Source: Thiomargarita sp. (lineage in GTDB: Bacteria; Pseudomonadota; Gammaproteobacteria; Beggiatoales; Beggiatoaceae). From it: DNA of 13,297 nucleotides. The notes below the pieces were generated by a model. It was not told the origin of the DNA, made no database searches, and saw only the letters and a program-made list of their open reading frames with translations. A program made the position numbers and the translations under genes. Location: positions 1-13,297 of the forward strand of contig DAOVZS010000051.1 of assembly GCA_030635005.1 (NCBI GenBank), read 5' to 3'. Each line of letters begins with the position of its first letter. Position 1 is the first letter of the stretch. This document shows, piece by piece, positions 5,998 to 13,297 of this stretch.

Positions 5998-7332
5998 ATG
6001 TATACACATCAAACGCGTACGGGTAATACCATTGTAATGGGAATGGGCAAAACGGGACTCGCCTGTATCCACTTTTTAACTGCAAAAAATATATCAGTAT
6101 GCGTGATGGATAACCGCATCACACCACCCGGTTTAACACGCTTAAAGCAGAATTTTCCTCACATACCCTATATTACAGGTCATTTTGATGCAGAACAATT
6201 GGAAAAAGCCGCAGAAATCATCATTAGCCCCGGATTATCACCGCAAGAACCTGCTTTAAATAAAGCCAAAGCTGCAGGCGTTCCCATTATCAGTGAAATT
6301 GAACTCTTTGCCCGTTATGTGAATGCACCTGTTGTCGCAATTACGGGTTCAAATGGTAAAAGTACCGTCACTACTCTTTTGGGAGAAATGGCAAAAAATG
6401 CAGCTTGGAACGTACAAGTAGGCGGAAATTTAGGCACGCCTGCGCTTGCGTTATTATCTGTGCCTGCGCCAGATCTCTATATTATAGAACTTTCCAGCTT
6501 TCAATTAGAACATACTTTTTCATTAAATCCCAAAGCGGCTATTATACTGAATATTAGTGCCGATCATCAAGATCGTTATGCAGACATTGCAGCGTATATT
6601 ACTGCGAAACAACGTATCTTTCAAGGCAACGGCACGATTATCATGAATGCTGATGAGACTGTAATCAGCCCTATTCCCCACCGTACCACCTTAAATTTTA
6701 GTCTACAGCCTGATCAAGGTGATTTTAGAATATCAGATGCTTATATTGTTCGTGTACACAATCAAACAGTTCATAAGCTATTAGCTACCCACAAAATACG
6801 CTTACAAGGTACAGCAAAACAAGCAAATGCCCTCGCAGCCTTGGCTTTGGGAGAAGCGGTAGGTTTACCACTCACTGCAATGTTAGACACGTTACAAACG
6901 TTTAAAGGATTAGCGCATCGATGTGCTTGGATAGCCCATAAGCAAGGTGTTGATTGGTATAATGATTCAAAAGGAACGAATGTGGGGGCAACCATTGCTG
7001 CCATTCAAAGTTTTGAAAAACCCGGAAAAATCATACTGATTGCTGGGGGAGAGGGTAAAGGTGCTGATTTTACACCTTTAACGCACATTATCACACAGCA
7101 TTGTCGTGCTTGCGTCTTAATTGGGCGTGATGCTCGCCTCATTGCTGATGTGTTACCCAATAATACACAGGTACATTATGCACACAGTATGACAGAAGCG
7201 GTGACACACGCTACCCGATTAGCACATGCTGGCGATACGGTGTTATTATCACCCGCTTGTGCGAGTTTTGACATGTTTAAAAATTATGAACACCGCGGCA
7301 CTGTATTTGAAGCTGCTGTGAATTGTGAGTGA
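5998..7332 (+). CDS. murD: UDP-N-acetylmuramoyl-L-alanine--D-glutamate ligase (MurD)
   Basis: Adds D-glutamate to UDP-MurNAc-L-Ala in the cytoplasm, an ATP-dependent step of peptidoglycan precursor synthesis. The 444 residues match MurD length (E. coli about 438). Seen in order: an N-terminal dinucleotide-like GMGKTGLA (15-22), the ATP loop GSNGKST (117-123), ELSSFQLEHT (164-173), the lysine expected to be carbamylated (Lys204 in AKQRIF), HRCAWIAHKQGVDWYNDSKG at the start of the C-terminal domain, AGGEGKGADF, and the final SPACASFDMFKNYEHRG. No good Shine-Dalgarno sequence precedes the ATG, which comes straight after a run of T; later in-frame ATGs would cut into the first strand. murD normally lies in the division and cell-wall cluster between mraY and ftsW; here none of those genes is adjacent. 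Confidence 0.95.
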   Translation: MYTHQTRTGNTIVMGMGKTGLACIHFLTAKNISVCVMDNRITPPGLTRLKQNFPHIPYITGHFDAEQLEKAAEIIISPGLSPQEPALNKAKAAGVPIISEIELFARYVNAPVVAITGSNGKSTVTTLLGEMAKNAAWNVQVGGNLGTPALALLSVPAPDLYIIELSSFQLEHTFSLNPKAAIILNISADHQDRYADIAAYITAKQRIFQGNGTIIMNADETVISPIPHRTTLNFSLQPDQGDFRISDAYIVRVHNQTVHKLLATHKIRLQGTAKQANALAALALGEAVGLPLTAMLDTLQTFKGLAHRCAWIAHKQGVDWYNDSKGTNVGATIAAIQSFEKPGKIILIAGGEGKGADFTPLTHIITQHCRACVLIGRDARLIADVLPNNTQVHYAHSMTEAVTHATRLAHAGDTVLLSPACASFDMFKNYEHRGTVFEAAVNCE

Positions 7333-7345
7333 TTTTTTATCTCAC
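7325..7345. terminator. Weak candidate bidirectional terminator between murD and sdhC
   Basis: GTGAG (7325-7329) and CTCAC (7341-7345) flank an 11-base loop holding six T in a row. The repeat spans both stop codons (murD 7330-7332, sdhC 7339-7337), which are only 4 bases apart. The stem is short and the T run is in the loop rather than after the stem, so termination is only possible, not shown. Confidence 0.2.
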
Positions 7346-8017
7346 TACTAGAAAATAAAGGGGCATCACCGCAAATCCTGCAGGCACTGTAATGGCAAAA
7401 AGTACGCCAATTTTTTGAAGTAGCGGTGTATATTTTTTATGATGAAGCCCCAGTGTTTGAAATGCACTTTCAAAAGCATGTAGCAGGTGAAAACTCAGAA
7501 AGATCATGGCTATTATATATAATAGAGCACTCCACCATTCTTGTTGAAAAAAGGTTTGTACTAACCAATACATATCATGATAATCAGTACCCGCTGCTAT
7601 CGGCAGATCACCTTGAAATTTATATCGATACCAAAAATGATGCAGATGTGTGACTAAAAAAATAAGCACCCCTGATCCTGTTATGCCCATATTACGTGAA
7701 AACCAACTGCTATTAGCATCAGGGCGATTGCACACATAATCATGGGGGCGGCTTTTTTTGTTATATTGTGTGAGTTTCCAAGCACTGTATATATGTAACA
7801 CAAAACCTAATACTAATACAATTTCAGCCATGCGTATGATGAGCGCGGTGGACATAAAATGGGCATACGCATTAAACATTGCCCCATTATCTGCTTTAAA
7901 TAATAATAAATTTCCCACAAGATGTACGATTAAAAACGAAATTAAAAATAATCCTGTGAGAGACATGAGGACTTTTTGTCCAATAGAGCTTGAAAGTGTT
8001 TGCGTAAACCAATTCAT
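7337..8017 (-). CDS. sdhC: Succinate dehydrogenase/fumarate reductase cytochrome b subunit (b558-type SdhC)
   Basis: This 226-residue membrane protein fits the single-subunit, five-helix cytochrome b558 anchor of type B succinate dehydrogenases, which carries heme and passes electrons between the SdhAB head and quinone. Start-region features are SSSIGQKVLMSLTGLFL and FLIVHLVGNLLLF. Candidate heme-ligand histidines lie in the helices: His32, His75 (EIVLVLGFVLHIY), His124 (FLVTHLHHFW), and His177/His180 (FHLLHAFESAFQTLG). The frame is open 40 codons further upstream, but that part overlaps the methyltransferase gene and looks unlike the family; ATG at 8017-8015 gives the normal N-terminus. The flavoprotein and iron-sulfur genes that usually follow are absent: murD converges from the other side within 4 bases. 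Confidence 0.88.
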   Translation of the reverse strand: MNWFTQTLSSSIGQKVLMSLTGLFLISFLIVHLVGNLLLFKADNGAMFNAYAHFMSTALIIRMAEIVLVLGFVLHIYSAWKLTQYNKKSRPHDYVCNRPDANSSWFSRNMGITGSGVLIFLVTHLHHFWYRYKFQGDLPIAAGTDYHDMYWLVQTFFQQEWWSALLYIIAMIFLSFHLLHAFESAFQTLGLHHKKYTPLLQKIGVLFAITVPAGFAVMPLYFLVVR

Positions 8018-8065
8018 ATTGAAATAAGGAAAAATAGGGGATAAAAAAAACTTGAAAAATGAAAG

Positions 8066-8071
8066 ATTATA
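8066..8071 (-). promoter_or_regulatory. Candidate -10 box for sdhC
   Basis: A perfect TATAAT on the minus strand (8071-8066) overlaps the methyltransferase stop codon (8069-8067) and would place transcription start about 40 bases before the sdhC ATG. I see no convincing -35 hexamer at 16-18 bases spacing, so sdhC could equally be read through from the methyltransferase gene. Confidence 0.25.
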
Positions 8072-10889
8072 AAGTGCCCTCCTTTTCCATGCGTATGGTT
8101 GCCAAATCATATATTTGTAACAACTGTTCATCCTCATATAATACAGATTCTGGGATTTTGGCAGCCATGTCTACAATGATATGATAGTCTTGATGTGACC
8201 ACGATTTTTTAAAACCAGCCCGTATCACTTCTAAACGAAATCCTTTTAAACGTTTTTTATCACAATATTGTTTAAATTCACGTAATAAGTGGGTTTCTCT
8301 GATTTTCTCTAAATCTAAGGCTTGATGCGGATCAGGGACATACCAACGTTCAAGGGCACGTTGTTGTAAAATAGGATCTTCTGGGGTTAAATGTCTGCAG
8401 TTCAAAAAAGTCTTAAATAAATAGCTTTGAATTTGAGGGGGCACGGGTGCGTTACCGTCATATTTTAAGAAATTGAATACTAATAAGCTTTCCAGCTCTT
8501 GCATCAGTTCATATTTTTTCCAAGATGCCCCAATAAGTTTCGTAAATTTTGGATGGATGTCTTGATGCGTTGAAGGACATTCTGTTAAAAAAAGGCGTAA
8601 CCAATCAATCGCACTGCGTTCATCTGACACAAAGATAGCCATTTGAAAACGTATTTTTGAAGAATGACGCTTGTGTTCATACACCTTAATTTGATCATGC
8701 AAAAAAATCATCCCATCTTTTTCGTGAAAATGAACGTGTAAGCCTGCTTGAAATTGTTGGCTAGATAAAGGAACAGGATAACCTTGACTCATGAAATAAG
8801 CAACGGTACGATCATATAAAATATGCGGTTCTCTTTCTACAATAAATTCAAGCATAGTGCCATGACATTGCGTAATAGGTAAATATTTTAAATGGCTCCG
8901 AATAAAGTCCCAAACACTGGATACGGTATCCACATCTTTTGGCTTATAAGCAGAAATGCTCAAATCTTGTTTGACTGCTGTCGTGGTGTTGACAGCTTTG
9001 AAACTACCCTGTTGTTTATCTAAAGCGGATACATTGGCAATTACAAATCCCGCTTCCATCAAAGTCGTTTGCAAGGTATTCCAAATCCGTGCTTGCGTAT
9101 TTGAAAATACTATCGTCATCCAGTGCCCCGGTTTCAAAATACGAAAGGATTCTATAAAACAGTCCCGCATTAAGGCTTGATAATGCTGTAATTTTTTGCC
9201 TTGTGCTTTACTAACAATGGCTTCGGGTATTGTGTTGGTAAAGACTTGGATCCAAGATTCCCAAATAAAATTCAGCTCTGAATACATTAAATTTGAGCCA
9301 AACGGGGGATCGATAAATAAATAATCTTGTGAATTTGAAGGTATTGCTGTTAAATCGCCTGCATTTTGCGATGTAGTATAGACTTGATATCCTGATAGAA
9401 AGATACTTTTTTTGATTGAACGTATTTTGCCCGTAATCGCATCTATCATGTGTCTTTCCCCATTCAAACTGGGAATATACAATGTTCCTGATAATGCCCC
9501 AAATGAGTACACACCCCTTTGTGTCAACAATCTTTGAACATTCACTTTAACCATTTTTGTTGAATAGGACATACTGCTTCTCAATATGGATTGAAAGAGA
9601 TGAAAAAAGGATGATTTCAAGGTTTTGTCACGCATTAAGGCTAATACCCAGATATTGCGTTTACTATAAAAATGATGCACATGCGTGATTCCGAGACGAC
9701 AAGGTTCAATCGTTTTATCCCCTTTTGGCAAGGCATCCGTTGGAAACCAGTACGGAATATCACTATTCTCTATTTTATGTAATAAGGCAATATCATGGTC
9801 ATCGGGTGTTTTTGTGAAACGTGTGTGATTAATGGAATAATGAATCAATACGGGGACTTGTTTTTTTTGTCGAATGATGTCACCGAGGGCTTTATCAAAA
9901 TAGGTCGTCCAAGCACGTTCTAATGTGCGTTTAGTCAATAAGGCTTTACAATGTGGACACGGAAAATGTGGCTGTATTTTGGTATCTTTGACAGCAGCAT
10001 TCCAAAAAACCACCTCTTGAGCACATGCGGAACACATAAAGACATCTGACCATATCGTATCATTAATACGCCCTAAAGTAATAGACATGGGGCACTCCAT
10101 ATCACCTAAGACTACTTTTTGAATATCTTGGGGGCTACATTCTTGAGTCGCATAATGTAAGGTATGATACATCCATTTACATTCTGCCTCAATGTCTTCT
10201 ACTAGCTGCAAGGCTTCTTGTTCAAAAGAGAGGATATCTACGGGTATATTATAGTTATAAGCGATAAAAGTTGCCGCAGGTGATAAATCATTTAAAATGG
10301 TACGACGTACGCCTAATTTAGAAAAGGGTTTAAAAATAATCTGACCATTTTCATCCTCTTCAGGTGCGTTAATCGTGCCATCAATCAATATTTGATAGCC
10401 TAAGGCAAAAATTGCAGATCTATCTCCGCATAATTGTGCTGCAACCGCTGTCATACCCGTACCACAAAATCCATCAAATACCACATCACCGGGTTCGGTA
10501 TAATGTAAAATATAATGCATGATGGTTTTATGAGGGAGTTTGGTATGATACGAGTGTGCATTATAAATCGGATGATTTTTGCCTTCACTGACATCAGCGG
10601 AGAATGCTTCGCGGTGATAAGTCTTTTGTATCGTTGCCCATTCTGCCATGATATCAGATAGCCAAGGATTGGGACAGGCTGTATAATAAGGCGGATCAGA
10701 AATGGCTATAATGGCTGCATCTGTTGCTTTTGGAAATCCTGAAATCTTTTTGAATTCAGTATCTTGTAACTTTTTTTCAAGTTCTTTTTTGAAATAATGT
10801 CGTCTGGCGTCATGATTTTCAAATGTTAAGCCTAAACATTGTACAGGTTGAAGCGTCGCGATTTCTTGTAATAAGTAAGCTGTTGACAT
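8067..10889 (-). CDS. Large DNA N4-cytosine/N6-adenine methyltransferase-like protein with zinc-ribbon insert
   Basis: The 940 residues combine several methyltransferase motifs. A first catalytic motif DPPYY (65-69) precedes the SAM-binding motif FDGFCGTGMTAVAAQLCG (138-155), the order of permuted amino-methyltransferases. TILNDLSPAATFIAYNYN (197-214) resembles COG1743-type DNA methylases with Zn ribbons. A Cys4 zinc ribbon follows (Cys286, Cys289, Cys311, Cys314). A second DPPF (527-530) leads into a strand-helix region with FRILKPGHWMTIVFSN (582-597). The C-terminal 290 residues include AIDWLRLFL (760-768) and a basic LKGFRLEVIRAGFKKSW (881-897), perhaps for DNA recognition. The expected reaction is methylation of an exocyclic amino group in DNA. 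No restriction gene is adjacent, so it may be an orphan regulator or a defence remnant. It starts 35 bases from divergent nth. Methylase class is likely; target base and site are unknown. Confidence 0.85.
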   Translation of the reverse strand: MSTAYLLQEIATLQPVQCLGLTFENHDARRHYFKKELEKKLQDTEFKKISGFPKATDAAIIAISDPPYYTACPNPWLSDIMAEWATIQKTYHREAFSADVSEGKNHPIYNAHSYHTKLPHKTIMHYILHYTEPGDVVFDGFCGTGMTAVAAQLCGDRSAIFALGYQILIDGTINAPEEDENGQIIFKPFSKLGVRRTILNDLSPAATFIAYNYNIPVDILSFEQEALQLVEDIEAECKWMYHTLHYATQECSPQDIQKVVLGDMECPMSITLGRINDTIWSDVFMCSACAQEVVFWNAAVKDTKIQPHFPCPHCKALLTKRTLERAWTTYFDKALGDIIRQKKQVPVLIHYSINHTRFTKTPDDHDIALLHKIENSDIPYWFPTDALPKGDKTIEPCRLGITHVHHFYSKRNIWVLALMRDKTLKSSFFHLFQSILRSSMSYSTKMVKVNVQRLLTQRGVYSFGALSGTLYIPSLNGERHMIDAITGKIRSIKKSIFLSGYQVYTTSQNAGDLTAIPSNSQDYLFIDPPFGSNLMYSELNFIWESWIQVFTNTIPEAIVSKAQGKKLQHYQALMRDCFIESFRILKPGHWMTIVFSNTQARIWNTLQTTLMEAGFVIANVSALDKQQGSFKAVNTTTAVKQDLSISAYKPKDVDTVSSVWDFIRSHLKYLPITQCHGTMLEFIVEREPHILYDRTVAYFMSQGYPVPLSSQQFQAGLHVHFHEKDGMIFLHDQIKVYEHKRHSSKIRFQMAIFVSDERSAIDWLRLFLTECPSTHQDIHPKFTKLIGASWKKYELMQELESLLVFNFLKYDGNAPVPPQIQSYLFKTFLNCRHLTPEDPILQQRALERWYVPDPHQALDLEKIRETHLLREFKQYCDKKRLKGFRLEVIRAGFKKSWSHQDYHIIVDMAAKIPESVLYEDEQLLQIYDLATIRMEKEGTL

Positions 10890-10913
10890 GTTCTTTTCAG
10901 GACGTAATTTTAA

Positions 10914-10917
10914 AAGG
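10914..10917 (+). promoter_or_regulatory. Shine-Dalgarno AAGG fixing the nth start
   Basis: AAGG, within taaaaggtttaatc, ends 7 bases before the ATG at 10925. It supports this start over an upstream in-frame ATG at 10823 that would overlap the divergent methyltransferase gene. Confidence 0.6.
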
Positions 10918-10924
10918 TTTAATC

Positions 10925-11545
10925 ATGAATGCGCATACACTTTTTCGTCGTTTACAAGCACAAAATCCACATCCTACAACAGAACTCAATTATAATAGTC
11001 CATTTGAATTGTTAATCTCGGTCATCCTTTCGGCACAAGCGACTGATAAAAGTGTGAATAAAGCCACAGTCGCCTTATTTAAAATTGCAAATACGGCATC
11101 CACAATATTAGCATTAGGTGAAGAAGGGCTACGCGATTATATTAAAACGATTGGTTTATATAATACAAAATCTCATTATATCATTCAAACATCTGATATT
11201 CTGATCAAACAACATGGCGGTGAAGTACCCCATGAGCGGTGTGCTTTAGAAGCATTACCCGGTGTCGGTAGAAAAACGGCGAATGTGATTTTAAACACTA
11301 TTTTTGGGATGCCTACGATTGCTGTAGACACGCATATTTTTAGAGTCGCCAATCGCACAGGCTTAGCCCCTGGTAAAACGGTGCTTGAAGTTGAAAAAAA
11401 ATTATTAAAAAATATACCGAAAAAATTTCATCAAAACGCACATCATTGGTTGATTTTACAGGGACGTTATATTTGTTTGGCACGTAAACCTAAATGTGAT
11501 CACTGTATTATTGTAGATTTATGTGAATATGAGGCTCCACAATGA
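10925..11545 (+). CDS. nth: Endonuclease III (DNA glycosylase/AP lyase)
   Basis: Removes oxidised pyrimidines and nicks the abasic site in base excision repair. The 206 residues have the full set of features: a helix-hairpin-helix LPGVGRKTANVIL (111-123) with catalytic Lys117, Asp135 in VDTHIFRV, and the [4Fe-4S] cluster pattern C-x6-C-x2-C-x5-C (Cys184, 191, 194, 200). Length matches E. coli Nth (211). The start at 10925 has a good Shine-Dalgarno sequence and gives the normal N-terminus (MNAHTLFRRLQAQNP). Its stop overlaps the epmA start as ATGA, so the two are translationally coupled. It is divergent from the methyltransferase gene with only 35 bases between starts, so the two promoters must overlap each other or the coding ends. 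Confidence 0.96.
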   Translation: MNAHTLFRRLQAQNPHPTTELNYNSPFELLISVILSAQATDKSVNKATVALFKIANTASTILALGEEGLRDYIKTIGLYNTKSHYIIQTSDILIKQHGGEVPHERCALEALPGVGRKTANVILNTIFGMPTIAVDTHIFRVANRTGLAPGKTVLEVEKKLLKNIPKKFHQNAHHWLILQGRYICLARKPKCDHCIIVDLCEYEAPQ

Positions 11546-12462
11546 CATGGCACCCTACCGCTTCTTTAAATGCATTACATGTGCGTGCAGATTTATATGC
11601 GAATATTCGTGATTTCTTTAAATCTCGTCACGTGTTAGAAGTAGAAACCCCCATACTGTCAGCAGCGTGTGTGCCTGATCCCATGATTGAACCGATACAT
11701 ACGGACACATTATTTTTACACACGTCTCCTGAATTAGCGATGAAACGATTATTAGCAGCGGGCAGTGGTGCGATTTTTCAAATTACAAAAGTATTTCGTC
11801 AAGAGGAATCGGGGCGGTGGCATAATCCTGAATTTTCGTTGTTAGAATGGTATCGTCCTGATTTTTCTCAAGATGATTTAATTCAAGAAGTCGATGAATT
11901 TTTACAAACACTTTTGCAGTGCCCACCCGCTGAGTGTGTGACGTATTGTGAGGTTTTTGAACAATATACGGGCTTGCATCCCTTACACAGTGCTTTATCT
12001 GACCTTCAAAATTATGCGGCTAAATTTGGTTTACAGGATTTGGATCGGGATACGTCTTTAAATCTTATTTTGTCTCATGATATTGAATCCCATTTAGGAC
12101 ACCAGGCGCCTCTCGTTATTAAAGACTTTCCATCCAGTCAAGCAGCACTGGCTCGCAAACGGACAGATAATCCCCAATTAGCAGAACGTTTTGAAATTTA
12201 TATTAAAGGCATTGAATTAGCCAATGGATTTTATGAATTAACAGATCCGATTGAACAACGCCAACGCTTTGAACAGGATTTAGCGAAAAGGCGACTGCTT
12301 AATTTACCCCTTTATCCCTTAGATGAACGTTTTTTAGCCGCCTTATCGGCAGGAATACCCGATTGTTCGGGAGTTGCGATAGGCTTAGATCGTTTATTAA
12401 TGATAATGATGGGGGCTTCTCATATTAATGATGTTTTAGCATTTCCTATAGACTACGCCTAA
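11542..12462 (+). CDS. epmA: Elongation factor P--(R)-beta-lysine ligase (EpmA/PoxA/GenX)
   Basis: A truncated class II lysyl-tRNA synthetase paralogue that attaches beta-lysine to a conserved lysine of elongation factor P, helping ribosomes pass polyproline stretches. The 306 residues contain only the catalytic domain and no tRNA anticodon-binding domain, as in EpmA (E. coli 325). Class II motifs are seen: motif 1 region FFKSRHVLEVETPILS (25-40), motif 2 FRQEESGRWHNPEF (85-98), and motif 3 GVAIGLDRLLMIMMG (277-291). Conserved SPELAMKRLL (62-71) and GIELANGFYEL are also present. The start overlaps the nth stop by 4 bases and the stop shares one base with the tsaB start. Neither efp nor epmB, whose product makes beta-lysine, is in this window. 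Confidence 0.95.
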   Translation: MTWHPTASLNALHVRADLYANIRDFFKSRHVLEVETPILSAACVPDPMIEPIHTDTLFLHTSPELAMKRLLAAGSGAIFQITKVFRQEESGRWHNPEFSLLEWYRPDFSQDDLIQEVDEFLQTLLQCPPAECVTYCEVFEQYTGLHPLHSALSDLQNYAAKFGLQDLDRDTSLNLILSHDIESHLGHQAPLVIKDFPSSQAALARKRTDNPQLAERFEIYIKGIELANGFYELTDPIEQRQRFEQDLAKRRLLNLPLYPLDERFLAALSAGIPDCSGVAIGLDRLLMIMMGASHINDVLAFPIDYA

Positions 12463-13142
12463 TGAAACTACTTGCCATTGATACTTCTACTGAAGCATGT
12501 TCTTGTACCTTATCCATAGAAGGTATCGCGCATACACGTGCCGTTATTGCCCCGCGTCAACATGCGGCATTGATTTTACCCATGATAGCAGAATTGTTAC
12601 AGTTGGCAGATTTAAAACCAACTCAATTAGATGGATTAGCCTTTGTCTGTGGCCCTGGTAGTTTTACAGGCGTACGCATTACAGCAGGTGTGGCGCAAGG
12701 GATTGCGTTTGCCGCTGATATTCCAGTGGTACCTATTTCCTCTTTAGCGACTTTAGCACAAGCTGCCCATATTGAATATGGTGTTGAACAGGTTTTAGCA
12801 GCGATTGATGCACGTATGAGCGAAGTTTATTGGGGACGTTATCTTATTGATGCATATGGTATAATGCGTTGTAACGGAGAGGAGAGTGTCTGTGCCCCCG
12901 ATAATATAAGTATCCCGACTACAGGCACATGGCATGGGACAGGGAGTGGATGGGCGACTTATTCTGCAAAATTAGCACCTTTAATAGGCAATATGTTGTA
13001 TCATTATCATGGTGATAAATATCCACAAAGCCACGCGATGATACCCTTAGCATTAGCCGCCTTTCAAGAAGGGAAAGCTGTCAGTGCCGAACAAGCGTTA
13101 CCTGTTTATGTGAGAAATAAGGTTGTGCAAACGACCACATAA
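12462..13142 (+). CDS. tsaB: tRNA threonylcarbamoyladenosine biosynthesis protein TsaB
   Basis: TsaB (YeaZ) is the partner of TsaD in making t6A37 on ANN-decoding tRNAs; it has an actin-like fold and mainly scaffolds TsaD and TsaE. The 226 residues carry the typical IDTSTEACSCTLS start (6-18), PRQHAALILPMI (31-42) and CGPGSFTGVRITAGVAQGIA (63-82). Length is close to E. coli TsaB (231). The ATG overlaps the epmA stop codon (TAATG), so nth, epmA and tsaB form one coupled operon. Two of the three products modify the translation machinery. Downstream, an AT-rich 39-base gap with no convincing terminator leads to the next gene, which may therefore be cotranscribed. Confidence 0.95.
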   Translation: MKLLAIDTSTEACSCTLSIEGIAHTRAVIAPRQHAALILPMIAELLQLADLKPTQLDGLAFVCGPGSFTGVRITAGVAQGIAFAADIPVVPISSLATLAQAAHIEYGVEQVLAAIDARMSEVYWGRYLIDAYGIMRCNGEESVCAPDNISIPTTGTWHGTGSGWATYSAKLAPLIGNMLYHYHGDKYPQSHAMIPLALAAFQEGKAVSAEQALPVYVRNKVVQTTT

Positions 13143-13166
13143 TAATTATTTTTTAAGATTAACCAT

Positions 13167-13171
13167 AAGGA
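13167..13171 (+). promoter_or_regulatory. Shine-Dalgarno AAGGA of the last gene
   Basis: AAGGA ends 10 bases before the ATG at 13182. A closer ATG at 13175 is in another frame and reaches TGA after ten codons, so 13182 is the better start. Confidence 0.5.
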
Positions 13172-13181
13172 AACATGTTAT

Positions 13182-13297
13182 ATGCTAGCAATAAAGGGGC
13201 AAACTGATGCCCCCATTAAAAATCATGAAGACGATACATTAGATTTAAAGAATTATGCCGATGCCTTAGGTGCTTTTATTAAAAATGCGGATACTCC
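13182..13297 (+). CDS. N-terminus of a probable KAP-family P-loop NTPase, cut by window edge
   Basis: Only 38 codons are visible. They read MLAIKGQTDAPIKNHEDD and then TLDLKNYADALGAFIKNADT before the edge. The D-x-L-x-L-x-x-Y-A-x-A-L-x-x-F-I pattern followed by a D-T-P-like end is how many KAP-family NTPases begin, with the Walker A loop a few residues further on, just outside the window. KAP proteins are often membrane-linked ATPases, some of them in defence or toxin-exclusion loci. The assignment rests on memory of the N-terminal pattern and not on the ATP-binding motif itself. An AAGGA Shine-Dalgarno precedes the start. Confidence 0.5.
   Translation, partial: MLAIKGQTDAPIKNHEDDTLDLKNYADALGAFIKNADT

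Noticed and set aside
5890..6072. Minus-strand 60-codon frame spanning the murD/CopD-like divergence
   Set aside because: It overlaps the starts of two well-supported genes in other frames and has no recognisable features.
7426..7653. Plus-strand frame of 75 codons in the sdhC region
   Set aside because: It is antisense to the sdhC helices and lacks support.
8018..8137. Forty-codon N-terminal extension of sdhC
   Set aside because: It overlaps the end of the methyltransferase gene and precedes the normal SdhC start at 8017.
10823..10924. Upstream in-frame start for nth
   Set aside because: It lies inside the divergent methyltransferase gene; the ATG at 10925 has a good Shine-Dalgarno and gives the family's usual length.
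13141..13154. AT-only palindrome plus T run after tsaB as terminator
   Set aside because: The stem is AT-only with no loop, so it would be unstable; it is probably just AT-rich spacer.

Overview
The window looks like chromosomal DNA of an AT-rich gammaproteobacterium. My best guess is the Thiotrichales (Beggiatoa/Thiothrix-type sulfur bacteria). This is inferred from a lipoprotein that fuses a caspase to an FGE-sulfatase domain, a frequent architecture in that group; from gammaproteobacterial housekeeping genes (epmA, tsaB, nth, murD, a MipA/OmpV porin-like protein); and from low-GC codon use. I could not test the assignment with a search.

Left part (1-5956): everything is on the minus strand. 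Read in the direction of transcription it runs: a CopD-like four-helix membrane protein (5956-5501), a MoxR AAA+ ATPase (5495-4581), a 54-residue two-helix membrane protein missed by simple ORF calling (4563-4399), a MipA/OmpV outer-membrane protein (4367-3567), a ketoacyl synthase with a complete Cys-His-His triad (3563-2388), and a chain-length-factor-like partner without the catalytic Cys (2387-1596). The last three are packed within 0-3 bases of each other. The stop codon of the chain-length factor lies inside a double-hairpin repeat-like element (about 1552-1601). Beyond it, after its own candidate promoter and a 14-base palindrome, starts the caspase/EF-hand/coiled-coil/FGE lipoprotein (1461 to 1), which runs off the left edge.

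Middle part (5998-10889): murD (plus strand), outside its usual cell-wall cluster, converges on a lone cytochrome-b-type succinate dehydrogenase subunit (sdhC, minus strand, 8017-7337). Upstream of sdhC on the same strand is a 940-residue DNA methyltransferase-like protein with two DPP motifs and a zinc-ribbon insert, with no restriction partner in view.

Right part (10925-13297): a tight plus-strand operon nth-epmA-tsaB with 4-base and 1-base overlaps (DNA repair, EF-P lysylation, tRNA t6A formation). It is followed by the first 38 codons of what looks like a KAP-family P-loop NTPase that leaves the window.

There is no tRNA, rRNA, CRISPR array or insertion sequence that I can recognise, and no gene-free stretch longer than about 135 bases. 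The items most worth following are the caspase-FGE lipoprotein, the ketoacyl synthase/chain-length-factor/MipA trio, the large methyltransferase, the unlisted small membrane protein and the double-hairpin element.
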